A stretch of 22,016 nucleotides of DNA, taken from the NCBI GenBank assembly GCA_035943195.1, contig DASZCK010000101.1, forward strand, positions 1-22,016, read 5' to 3'. Numbering within the stretch: the stretch's first letter is position 1; each line of letters begins with the position of its first letter. Shown piece after piece: positions 8,011-15,103 of the stretch. This DNA is from DAIDKA01 sp035943195 (GTDB lineage Bacteria; Pseudomonadota; Gammaproteobacteria; Steroidobacterales; Steroidobacteraceae). The notes under the pieces were generated by a model that saw nothing but the letters and a program-made list of their open reading frames with translations, was not told where the DNA came from and did no database searches. A program made the translations under genes and the position numbers.

Positions 8011-8607
8011 TCAGGCGGCGATGATCCAGGAAGTCAGCAAGGTCGCGCCGGGCGGGAGCGTGGGACTGAGCGCCGCGTCGGAAAGACCCTGGCGTTCGCG
8101 CCCGGCAAATCTTCCGGGATGGGCCAGGACTTCGGCGATGCGCGTGGGCCACAGCGATCCGGCGAGGCCGAGGCTACGGGCGCAAAGCCCGGCAGCGTCT
8201 GCGCCGCGAAGGACCCGGTGTTCCGTTCGGCCTTCCGAGTGCACGATGTGCTCGGCATGAAACACGACGCGCAGACCATGGCCCAGGCTCAACTGTTCCA
8301 GACAGAACAGTGAGGAACGGGTCGTGAGACCCCCGATGGGGACCGATTGAGAACGCCACGCCGGACCGATGGTGCGCAGCCACAGCTGCGTCACATCCCC
8401 ATCCGCCAGAGCCACGACGTTTGCACCCTGCGCCGCAAGACCGGCGCCGAGGCTGCGGGCCTCGGCGTGACGCGAATCGACCACGACGCTATGCAGCGCG
8501 GCAACCGACGCTCTGATTTGTACCGAAGGTGCGCCCTGCGCTGCACGGGTCATGGCAGGCAGGGCCGAGATGGCCGCGGCCTCAAGGAATTCGCGCCGGT
8601 TGATCAC
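8011..8607 (-). CDS. Tat-signal protein of unknown function in the flavocytochrome operon
   Basis: The 198-residue product opens with a twin-arginine signal (MINRREFLEAAAISALPAMTRAAQ), so it is probably folded, and perhaps loaded with a cofactor or partner, before export. I do not recognise the mature part. It starts with an alpha/beta-looking segment (VVVDSRHAEARSLGAGLA, then VVALADGDVTQLW), followed by GLTTRSSLFCLEQLSLGHGL and a His-containing strand, HAEHIVHSEG. AAAGGGG six bases upstream favours the GTG at 8607 over an ATG at 8637. The gene lies 36 bases after the monooxygenase stop and 26 bases before the flavoprotein start, all on one strand. The position suggests an accessory role for the phenol-oxidising flavocytochrome, such as maturation or substrate handling, but nothing in the sequence proves it. 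Confidence 0.8.
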   Translation of the reverse strand: MINRREFLEAAAISALPAMTRAAQGAPSVQIRASVAALHSVVVDSRHAEARSLGAGLAAQGANVVALADGDVTQLWLRTIGPAWRSQSVPIGGLTTRSSLFCLEQLSLGHGLRVVFHAEHIVHSEGRTEHRVLRGADAAGLCARSLGLAGSLWPTRIAEVLAHPGRFAGRERQGLSDAALSPTLPPGATLLTSWIIAA

Positions 8608-8613
8608 TGCGTT

Positions 8614-8620
8614 CCCCTTT
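8614..8620 (-). promoter_or_regulatory. Ribosome binding site deciding the GTG start of the Tat-signal protein
   Basis: AAAGGGG on the minus strand, six bases before the GTG at 8607. It puts NRREFLE at residues 3-9, the usual place in a Tat signal peptide. Confidence 0.6.
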
Positions 8621-8643
8621 TTTGCGCAGTCTAACATCGCCCC

Positions 8644-9834
8644 CTACAGCGGGGGCGATTCCAACCACTTCAGAAAATACAACCGCTGCAGCACGAAGTC
8701 CGGATCGGTCGCGAGGCGGCGCAAGCCCACGAGCGCCTCATCGAGCTGCCGTCCACCGCCGTTGGCGTGGTAGATCAGCTGTTTGTTGGCGGTCGACTGC
8801 GGTGAGATGCGATTGAGGAAGATGTCCCGCCGCGAATCCGAATAACGATCCAGCACCGCGGCATCCGCGCCGCCGAATAGGATCGCCGACAGTGCCGGAT
8901 ACAGCGCGAAGCAATCGAACAACCCGGAAGTCAGCCCCAGGCCGCCCGTCGGGTTGGTGACATGTGCCGCATCACCCACCAGCACCACCCGGCCCACCCG
9001 ATAGCGCGGCGCCGAGCGCTGATGCATGCGATAGGGCGTCACCCGCTCGATGCTGTAGTTGGCCCCGGGAAGGATGGCGTCATACACACGGGGCAGGCGC
9101 TCCCGCACCGACTCCTCGGGAAGGCTTGCCTCCTCCATATAGGTGCAGCGCCACAGGCCCTGATTGTCCAGTTTCGCGATGACGGCACCGTAGCTATCGT
9201 CGATGAGAAAGGTCGCGCGGGCGTAGTGATACTGTTCGAAGTCGAAATACAGATTGGTGGCCACGAAGCGTTGCGGCCAGGTCATGCCGTCGAACTCCAA
9301 TCCGAGTTGCCGGCGCACCGTGCTGCCGGCGCCGTCGGCACCGATCACCCAGCGCGCCCGCAACTCCTGCGCACCATCGGGCGTCATGACCTTCAGGGTG
9401 ACCCCGTCCTCATCCTGCGACAGCTGCGTCAGTCGCGTGTTGAAGTGGACACTGGTGTGCGGATGTCGTTCGAGGCCTCGCAGGGCGATTTCAGCCAGCC
9501 GATGTTGGCCAAGGTGAATGTTGTAGGGGTAGGGCGTACGGCCATTGAGGACATCCAGACTGAAGTCGATGCGCTCCCGGGTTTTGTGCACCAGGTAGGT
9601 GTAGTCCTGCTTGGTGAAGCCGGTGCGCTCGACTTCCTCGCGAATCCCCAGACGCTCGAGCCCCTCGACCACGCTCCAGTGGTAAACGGCCGCCCGCGGT
9701 GAGTCCACGATGCGCGGCTCGGCTTCGATCACCGTCACCCGGGCCCCGGCCTGGGCCAGGCCGAGGGCGCAGATGAAACCGGTCGGGCCACCCCCGACAA
9801 TGATGACGTCTTCCACCGGTGTAGTATGCGTCAT
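8644..9834 (-). CDS. FAD-dependent class A aromatic monooxygenase
   Basis: This 396-residue protein has the three fingerprints of the p-hydroxybenzoate-hydroxylase-type monooxygenases: the dinucleotide-binding GGGPTG (14-19) after VIIVG, the NAD(P)H/FAD motif VIGADGAGSTVR (163-174) and the ribityl-binding GD motif LVGDAAHVTNPTGGLGL (285-301). These enzymes use NAD(P)H and oxygen to hydroxylate a phenolic ring. The sequence around the motifs is closer to the MhpA/PheA-like branch, but the roughly 150-residue C-terminal thioredoxin-like domain of those longer enzymes is absent. It is the first gene of a four-gene minus-strand run ending in the flavocytochrome, so it probably acts on the same aromatic compound or its product. 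Its ATG overlaps the divergent cyclo-ligase ATG within CATG. A GTG at 9816 is an alternative start. Neither has a clear ribosome site. Confidence 0.92.
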   Translation of the reverse strand: MTHTTPVEDVIIVGGGPTGFICALGLAQAGARVTVIEAEPRIVDSPRAAVYHWSVVEGLERLGIREEVERTGFTKQDYTYLVHKTRERIDFSLDVLNGRTPYPYNIHLGQHRLAEIALRGLERHPHTSVHFNTRLTQLSQDEDGVTLKVMTPDGAQELRARWVIGADGAGSTVRRQLGLEFDGMTWPQRFVATNLYFDFEQYHYARATFLIDDSYGAVIAKLDNQGLWRCTYMEEASLPEESVRERLPRVYDAILPGANYSIERVTPYRMHQRSAPRYRVGRVVLVGDAAHVTNPTGGLGLTSGLFDCFALYPALSAILFGGADAAVLDRYSDSRRDIFLNRISPQSTANKQLIYHANGGGRQLDEALVGLRRLATDPDFVLQRLYFLKWLESPPL

Positions 9835-10486
9835 GGGCGAAAAAGATGAACCGCGCGAGTACAGCTCCCCGGTTTGTTACGCGGCGGAACTGGACACCGC
9901 ACCTGCAACCTGGGGCGAGATCAAGGCCTGGCGCAAGGGCAAACGGGCGGCGATCATCGCCCAGCGCATGGCGCGCGCTCCGGAGGAGCGCAGGCGCCTG
10001 AGCGAGCCGGTGATCGACTACCTGAAATCCGCCATCGATGTGGCCCGCTACCCGGTGCTCGGCGTGTACTGGCCGATTCGGGGCGAGATCGACCTCCGGG
10101 ACTTCGCGCGCGGCCACGTCGAGGCGGGCGGAATGGTCGGACTGCCGGTGGTGGTGCAGGATGCGGCGCCCGTGGAGTTCTGGCGCTGGCGACCCGGCGT
10201 GCCCCTGAAGCGCGGACACTGGAATATTCCGGTGCCTCCGGATCGGGATCCGTTGCACCCGGACGTGCTGGTCGTGCCGCTGGTCGGCTTCGATGCCGGG
10301 CGCTATCGCTTAGGCTACGGCGGCGGCTTCTACGATCGCACCCTGGCCGCGGCCAATCCGCGCCCGCGCACCATTGGAATCGCCTTCGCAGATGCTGAAC
10401 TCGACACCATTCACCCGCAACCGCATGACATCCCGATGGACGTCATCGTGACTGAGCGCTTCATCCGCAGCCGCCCGCAGCCATAG
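9833..10486 (+). CDS. ygfA: 5-formyltetrahydrofolate cyclo-ligase
   Basis: The enzyme (also called fau or MTHFS) converts 5-formyl-THF to 5,10-methenyl-THF using ATP, returning a storage folate to one-carbon metabolism in the cytoplasm. The 217-residue product has the conserved AWRKGKRAAIIAQR ATP-contact helix (32-45), VLGVYWPIRGEID (75-87) and the signature LGYGGGFYDRTL (160-171) preceded by DVLVVPLVGFD. Relative to the usual start just before AWRK there is an extra N-terminal segment of about 28 residues containing EYSSPVCYAAELD. No in-frame start codon exists between 9833 and the conserved helix, so the extension seems real. The ATG shares CATG with the divergent monooxygenase. The stop lies six bases from the convergent next gene. 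Confidence 0.93.
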   Translation: MGEKDEPREYSSPVCYAAELDTAPATWGEIKAWRKGKRAAIIAQRMARAPEERRRLSEPVIDYLKSAIDVARYPVLGVYWPIRGEIDLRDFARGHVEAGGMVGLPVVVQDAAPVEFWRWRPGVPLKRGHWNIPVPPDRDPLHPDVLVVPLVGFDAGRYRLGYGGGFYDRTLAAANPRPRTIGIAFADAELDTIHPQPHDIPMDVIVTERFIRSRPQP

Positions 10487-10492
10487 TGCTTA

Positions 10493-11011
10493 TCATGGCA
10501 AAGCACTCGGCGGATCAGTTTCTCGTGGCGGCAGGGAACCGCCGTTGAAACTGGGAATCACGGTCCGTATGTTCTTCATGGAAAATCCAATGCCGTCCAC
10601 GAACTTCCACGACGCTCCGGCATCCTCCGACACCCCGATGAAATAAGCCGTCTGGGAGTAACGCTGACCTTTGATGCTCATCGTCTCCTGGTACGGGATG
10701 AAAATGTACTGCTTGCCGTCACCGCTAAAGGGTGGCCAGGGCGCGCCGACGTCAAAGCGCTCCGTCTCACCGTGGACCAGTTTGATACTCTCAAATGATA
10801 CGGTGAGCTGGGCACGCAGTTCGCCGAGTTCAAAGCCCTGCGCTTCGAGCTGCCTGGTGTACAGCCATTTCAAGGTGCACTCGGTGTCCAGCGCTTTCAT
10901 GCAGCTTGCCAGTGACTTGGCATCGTGCAGCGCGTTGGCAGCGCTGTCGGCGAGCGCCAACGGTGCGCTGCCAAGCAATGCCAAGGCCCAGAGCCATTTG
11001 AACTGAATCAT
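10493..11011 (-). CDS. Exported protein of unknown function
   Basis: A 172-residue protein with a clear Sec signal peptide (MIQFKWLWALALLGSAPLALA, cut after about residue 21). I do not recognise the mature domain. It has two Cys close together (SCMKALDTEC, residues about 36-45) that could form a disulfide, then an alternating polar/aromatic stretch with YIFIPYQETMSIKGQRYSQT and a C-terminal DAGASWKFVDGIGF of the kind seen in small beta-sandwich periplasmic proteins. The ATG overlaps the stop of the upstream reductase gene by four bases (ATGA), pointing to coupled translation. It is convergent with the cyclo-ligase gene six bases away. Function cannot be assigned. Confidence 0.8.
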   Translation of the reverse strand: MIQFKWLWALALLGSAPLALADSAANALHDAKSLASCMKALDTECTLKWLYTRQLEAQGFELGELRAQLTVSFESIKLVHGETERFDVGAPWPPFSGDGKQYIFIPYQETMSIKGQRYSQTAYFIGVSEDAGASWKFVDGIGFSMKNIRTVIPSFNGGSLPPRETDPPSALP

Positions 11012-11577
11012 CGAGCGCGCACCTCGTAACGAAGCTCCACGATGCCGCTCTTATAGGCTTTGACGCCCGCCAGATGCACGGGTGTGTCCCGATCGAGCTT
11101 CTCGAAGAATTGTATCCCAGTGCCGATCAGGATCGGCAGAATCGAATAGATCACTTCGTCGGCCAGGCCCAGTCGCAGACACTCGGCACTGAGCATACCG
11201 CCGCCCACGAACCATATGTTGCGATAGCTGTGTCGCAATCGCTCCGTGACGAACGGCGCAAGGTCTCCCGAGTAGAACTCGACCGTATCCCGAGTACGCG
11301 GCAGCTCGCGTCGGGTGAGAACGAAGACCGGCTTCTCACCGTACGTCCAGCCGAAACCCTTGGCTTCAAAGCCCAGCGCGGTTTCATAGGTCTTGGAACC
11401 CATGACGTAGCAGTCGATCGACTCGAGAAAATTCTTGACGAACTCCGGATCGAGACTCTGCCCGTCAGGAAAATCGTCGGCGGTCTCCATCCAGTCGACG
11501 CCGCCGTCCTTTCGGGCAATGAAGCCATCGAGGCTCGCCGCCATATGGATCGTCACCCGAGAATCTGAGACTGCCAT
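11008..11577 (-). CDS. Dihydrofolate reductase-fold protein (RibD C-terminal domain family)
   Basis: The 189-residue product (from ATG at 11577) belongs to the stand-alone RibD-C/DHFR-like reductases, often annotated as YwjB/YyaP-like. Recognisable elements are the first strand HMAASLDGFIARKDGGVDW, the MGSKTYETALGF motif, KPVFVLTRR and the nucleotide-binding IWFVGGGMLSAECL, followed by DEVIYSILPILIGTGIQFF. These proteins bind NADPH and a pterin-like or unknown substrate; most have no proven reaction. A GTG at 11595 would add six residues, but the ATG has GGACAGG just upstream and gives the usual N-terminus. It overlaps the next minus-strand gene by ATGA and follows the cupin gene by about 21 bases. 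It should not be taken as the essential folate DHFR. Confidence 0.9.
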   Translation of the reverse strand: MAVSDSRVTIHMAASLDGFIARKDGGVDWMETADDFPDGQSLDPEFVKNFLESIDCYVMGSKTYETALGFEAKGFGWTYGEKPVFVLTRRELPRTRDTVEFYSGDLAPFVTERLRHSYRNIWFVGGGMLSAECLRLGLADEVIYSILPILIGTGIQFFEKLDRDTPVHLAGVKAYKSGIVELRYEVRAR

Positions 11578-11598
11578 TGCCTGTCCGTGAGGCACGCC

Positions 11599-12015
11599 CT
11601 ATCTCGGGCGGTGTTCGGTGCCCGCGCCGGCGGTGATCGCCAGCATGCTTCCGGGCTCACTCACACTGGCCGTGTGCCACACCCCTTGAGGAATCACCAG
11701 CAAGCGTCCCGGGCTCAGCTCCACCTCCTGCGTGCCGCCCGCAAGATCCAAGGTAAAGGTTGCCTTGCCCTCGAGCAGGTAGAGGATCTCATCACCCGCC
11801 GGATGCATCTCCCAGTTCGTCCAGGTGGCGCGCAGCGGCAGGGTCGCCAGCAGGCGGCCGGTTCTGCTGCCCATCAGGCGCCGGATGCCAGGATCGCTTG
11901 GCTTGCCCGACATCAACTGACTCCAGAATTCCCCGCCACCGGGGAGCAGGGCCGTCGTGCCATCGGGGTCCAGGAACAGGTAATTCTTCAATAGGTCGAG
12001 GGTATCGTCAGCCAT
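11599..12015 (-). CDS. Cupin-domain protein
   Basis: A 138-residue single-domain cupin. Motif 1 appears as H71-PAGDE-ILYLLEG (71-83) and motif 2 as PGRLLVIPQGVWHT (102-115) with H114. Motif 1 has one His rather than the usual HxH pair, so the metal site may be incomplete, with H71, E76 and H114 the likely ligands. The first 50 residues (LDLLKNYLFLDPDGT, FWSQLMSGKPSDPG) form an N-terminal extension. Such small cupins are isomerases, dioxygenases or sensor-like binding proteins, and the sequence does not say which. It starts six bases after the stop of the exported gene upstream and belongs to the same minus-strand run. No export signal is visible, so it is cytoplasmic. Confidence 0.88.
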   Translation of the reverse strand: MADDTLDLLKNYLFLDPDGTTALLPGGGEFWSQLMSGKPSDPGIRRLMGSRTGRLLATLPLRATWTNWEMHPAGDEILYLLEGKATFTLDLAGGTQEVELSPGRLLVIPQGVWHTASVSEPGSMLAITAGAGTEHRPR

Positions 12016-12021
12016 AGGTCT

Positions 12022-12510
12022 TTAGCCCATCCCGATGTTCTTACACCTGATATGTTTTACCGATAGATCAGAGAATTCTCCCTTCGGCACATTGAAGCGC
12101 TTTGCGAAGAGGACCTCGTCCAACCACATTTTAGACCCATCGCTGCGGACGGCAGCGACAATCGTCTCATCCACGGTGCCGTTTTCCGCACATTCCGACA
12201 CAGCCATGCGGTAGCCGCCGGGAAGCTTCGGAATTCTGAAGGAATCCAATACCAACCATTTGGCCTTGCCCGATTCGTCGCGGCCTTCCAATCGACCCGC
12301 ATAAATGATCTTGGGATTGCCTGCAGCATCCGCCAGAACCCCAAATCCGTAGGCACAACGCGCTGCGGCTCGCTCGTTCAGCTGAATGCAGGATCCGCCG
12401 CGCTCGACCAGGCCTTGGGGGTAAGGGGGCATGTGAATTCCAGAAAGCGCGCCCGCATACGAGCGGGCGAAGCCGCAACTGATCAGTAGAATCGCTGCAA
12501 AGCGCTGCAC
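12022..12510 (-). CDS. Exported protein of unknown function
   Basis: A 162-residue protein starting at a GTG (12510), with a signal peptide MQRFAAILLISCGFARSYAG. I do not recognise the mature domain. It contains four Cys (about residues 41, 47, 111 and 155) that could form two disulfides. Strand-like segments include NPKIIYAGRLEGRDESGKAKWLVLD, GYRMAVSECAENGTVDETIVAAV and SKMWLDEVLFAKRF. The ribosome site is poor (GAGA 8-11 bases upstream), but no later start retains the signal peptide. It lies 34 bases after the enolase-family gene stop and six bases before the cupin start, consistent with a continuing transcript. No function can be proposed from the sequence alone. Confidence 0.78.
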   Translation of the reverse strand: MQRFAAILLISCGFARSYAGALSGIHMPPYPQGLVERGGSCIQLNERAAARCAYGFGVLADAAGNPKIIYAGRLEGRDESGKAKWLVLDSFRIPKLPGGYRMAVSECAENGTVDETIVAAVRSDGSKMWLDEVLFAKRFNVPKGEFSDLSVKHIRCKNIGMG

Positions 12511-12544
12511 AATGAAATCTCGCGCTGGCGCTCCTATGCCTGCT

Positions 12545-13927
12545 CTAACCGGTTCCCTCGATCACCGTGCCGTCCGGCACGCGAAACTCATTTGGGTGTT
12601 CATCATTGATCGGATGTTTGGCTGCTAGTGCCTCGTCCACCTCGATGCCCCAGCCGGGTTTCTCGTTGATCCAGGCGTATCCATCCTTGATCTGCACCCG
12701 ACCCTGGAAGATGTCCTGCACGATGGGTGGGTAGTCGAAATGCTCGTGAATGCCGAAGTTCTCGTGAGTGAGATCGAGCGTGAGATTGGTCATGTGACCC
12801 ACCGGTGAATTCGGCGCTCCATGCCAGGCGAAGCGCACCTCGAAGTTTTCGGCGAAGCTGGCGATCTTGCGGGCCGCGGTGAAACCGCCGATATGGGAGA
12901 CGTGGTGGCGTAGGTAATCGATCTGTCGCGCCTGCACCAGTGGCTGCCACTCATGCGGATTGTTCCACAGCTCGCCGATGGCCATGGGTGTCGCGCATTG
13001 CTGGCGCACCAGCGCGTAGTGGCCGGCTTCCTCGGGGGAAAAGAGGTCCTCGCAGAAGAACAGCCGGAACTGCTCGAGATCCTTGGCGAACTGCAGGCCA
13101 CGGATAGGATCGATGATCGAATGTGCATCGAGAGCCAGCCCGATATTCGCCGGCATTTCCTTGCGGAACGCCGTGAAGGCGTCCAGGATCTTGCGGATCT
13201 CCTTATCACGGTCGAAGGCGATCGCCCCGTCATCGAATTTGGGCTGGCCGTAGAGGTTGTTGACTGCGCCGTCGCGGCCGAACATGGCCACCAGCAGGAA
13301 TCGGGCGCCGCCCTGCACGGCCTTCTGCGCATTCTCGATCAGCTGCCGGTTGGGGTCCTGTGCGCCCATGTTCACATGCAGGTAGATGTCGGCGGCCTCG
13401 CGACACTTGCCGCCCACGAGTTGGTACACCGGCATGCCGGCCTGGCGACCCTTGATGTCCCATAAGGCGTCGCAGACGCCACCGATGGCGCAGTTCAGCA
13501 CTGTGTCGTTCTTGTAGTAGGAGCTCATGTAGCAGATCTGCCAGATCTGCTCGATGCGATCGACGGTGCGTCCCACCACGGTGGGCTTCAGATACTGCTC
13601 CACCGCCGCCGCCACCAGTTTGGCGCGACCGCCGGGAAAGGTGTCGGTGGCGCAGCCATAGCCGTACAGCCCGGCCTGGTCGGTTTCGACCTTCACCACG
13701 GTGGAGTCATTGACGCCGCCACCGCCTACCTGGATGACGCGGATGTCCCGGACGCGCGGTGCCGGCATGCCACGGGTGGCGCGATCCACGGCGCCCTGGG
13801 CCTGCTGTTCCTTGGCGGAGGGTGCGGCCTCGGCTGACTGCATCAATCCTGCCAGTGCCGCGCCGCCACCCAGCATGGCCATCTGCAGCAATGCGCGACG
13901 GCTCGACCTGTCCTCGTTCTTGCTCAT
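12545..13927 (-). CDS. Tat-exported enolase-superfamily protein, mannonate/altronate dehydratase (ManD/RspA)-like
   Basis: A 460-residue member of the mandelate racemase/muconate-lactonising group, closest by eye to ManD/RspA-type sugar-acid dehydratases. Residues 1-35 form a Tat signal (SSRRALLQMAMLGGGAALAGL, ending AEA). The capping domain covers about 58-175 (CDALWDIKGRQAGMPVYQLVGGK) and the barrel about 180-420. Probable metal ligands are D267 (ALDAHS), E293 (FCEDLF) and E319 (IGELWNNP); H269 matches the ManD catalytic His of DxH, and H345 and H369 (WHGAPNSPVGHMTN) lie in the expected later strands. The C-terminus (GIHEHFDYP, NEKPGWGIEVDEALAAKHP) is also ManD-like. Export is unusual for this superfamily. 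It follows the exported VOC gene by 16 bases, so a shared periplasmic pathway is likely. The true substrate is unknown. Confidence 0.9.
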   Translation of the reverse strand: MSKNEDRSSRRALLQMAMLGGGAALAGLMQSAEAAPSAKEQQAQGAVDRATRGMPAPRVRDIRVIQVGGGGVNDSTVVKVETDQAGLYGYGCATDTFPGGRAKLVAAAVEQYLKPTVVGRTVDRIEQIWQICYMSSYYKNDTVLNCAIGGVCDALWDIKGRQAGMPVYQLVGGKCREAADIYLHVNMGAQDPNRQLIENAQKAVQGGARFLLVAMFGRDGAVNNLYGQPKFDDGAIAFDRDKEIRKILDAFTAFRKEMPANIGLALDAHSIIDPIRGLQFAKDLEQFRLFFCEDLFSPEEAGHYALVRQQCATPMAIGELWNNPHEWQPLVQARQIDYLRHHVSHIGGFTAARKIASFAENFEVRFAWHGAPNSPVGHMTNLTLDLTHENFGIHEHFDYPPIVQDIFQGRVQIKDGYAWINEKPGWGIEVDEALAAKHPINDEHPNEFRVPDGTVIEGTG

Positions 13928-13943
13928 GATCGCTCCCGGGCAG

Positions 13944-15077
13944 CTATTTGGCCGTCGGATCTTTCTTCACGTCACGGTCCATGAACTCGAGCCAGAAGCC
14001 CTGCGGGTCCGGTACGAACATGGACCGTACGGTGGGACTGATGAAGGTCGCATCGTTGGCGCGACTCAGCGTATGCGCGTGGGTGGCATGGACCCGTGCG
14101 ACGATGGTGTCGGTGTCCTTGACCATGAACAGGAAATGCGCCGTGCCGGGATCCTGGATGAAGCCCTTCTTGAACTTATGGTTGTGGTTCTGGTACTCGA
14201 CGAGTTCCAGGACCACCGGCGACCCTGGAACCATGGCCTGCGCAACCCGGAACTTGCCGGGCGTATGGGTGAGCTGCGCATCCGCCGGTGTCCCCATGAG
14301 GGGGCTGATCCAGAACTTGAGCTCCGGTCCCGCAAGATCCTGGTAGAACTTGCAGGAGGCTTCGATGTTGTCGACGACGACGGTGGCCCGCGCCCCGAGC
14401 ACCTTGGAGTCAGCGGGCGCGGTGGAGGGCGGCGCCGGATCTATCTGCATCAGCTCCACCGGGTAGCCATCCGTATCCTTCACCATGACTGCGCGGACCT
14501 TGCCTTTGATTCCGGGCCAGCCGGAAAGCTCCACGGGCGCGCCGCCCTCGGTGATGACGGGAGCCCATTCACCCTTGAGCAGTCCCAGGGTCTTGTCGAG
14601 ATCGCGGACCACGATCTTGAGGTACGAAGCGCCAGGATCGCTCAGGCCAGGATGATAGGGCACCGATTTCACGCCCTTGATCTCGATGGCTTCGATGGTC
14701 ATTTCCGTGGCGCCCGGCGTCGCGGCCGTCCCGGGAATCGGCAGCAGCGCGACGCGGCTCGAAGACTTGTAGACATCGTCGTCCTCGCCAAGCTCCGCGA
14801 ACACCTGCAGGCCCTTGGCGACGAAGAAGGGCCGCGGCGCAGTACGCGCCCCGGTCAGCTCCAGGCCGATGAGGTCAGAGTAGAAATGAATGAGCGGCTG
14901 CGTGTCCCCGATTTCGCGACCCAGATGTCCGGCACGCAGCACATCGCTTGCCGGCACCATGGCCGTGGGAGGTGCGTCGAGCGTGACGCAGGCGGCGTGC
15001 GCGCAGGTTGCCGTCAGACCCAGCACCAGGCTCGTCGCCACACAGGCCCCGAGTCCCTGCTTCTTATAGTGCGACAT
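13944..15077 (-). CDS. Exported two-domain VOC (glyoxalase/dioxygenase-fold) protein
   Basis: The 377-residue product has a Sec signal peptide (SHYKKQGLGACVATSLVLGL then ATCAHA, cut after about residue 28). Two VOC modules follow: the first around HLGREIGDTQPLIHFYSDLIGLEL (about 51-175), the second around ATVVVDNIEASCKFYQDLAGPELKF (about 205-325). Each keeps the FY.DL.G helix typical of the fold, and late segments VEYQNHNHKF and PDPQGFWLEFMD provide His and Glu of the kind that bind metal. AGGAGG seven bases before the ATG at 15077 fixes the start against a longer frame to 15278. VOC proteins include glyoxalases, ring-cleaving dioxygenases and lyases; which applies is not visible. It lies 26 bases after the quinohemoprotein and 16 bases before the enolase-family gene. 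Confidence 0.88.
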   Translation of the reverse strand: MSHYKKQGLGACVATSLVLGLTATCAHAACVTLDAPPTAMVPASDVLRAGHLGREIGDTQPLIHFYSDLIGLELTGARTAPRPFFVAKGLQVFAELGEDDDVYKSSSRVALLPIPGTAATPGATEMTIEAIEIKGVKSVPYHPGLSDPGASYLKIVVRDLDKTLGLLKGEWAPVITEGGAPVELSGWPGIKGKVRAVMVKDTDGYPVELMQIDPAPPSTAPADSKVLGARATVVVDNIEASCKFYQDLAGPELKFWISPLMGTPADAQLTHTPGKFRVAQAMVPGSPVVLELVEYQNHNHKFKKGFIQDPGTAHFLFMVKDTDTIVARVHATHAHTLSRANDATFISPTVRSMFVPDPQGFWLEFMDRDVKKDPTAK

Positions 15078-15084
15078 GTCTTCC

Positions 15085-15090
15085 CCTCCT
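15085..15090 (-). promoter_or_regulatory. Ribosome binding site deciding the start of the exported VOC protein
   Basis: AGGAGG on the minus strand, seven bases before the ATG at 15077. It selects the start that gives a signal peptide; the upstream extension would be Arg-rich and overlap the preceding gene. Confidence 0.75.
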
Positions 15091-15103
15091 GAATTTCCCA
15101 AGA

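Noticed and set aside
13701..15092. A 463-codon plus-strand open frame crossing two minus-strand genes
   Set aside because: It spans the junction of the VOC and enolase-family genes, both well supported, and shows no motif of its own.
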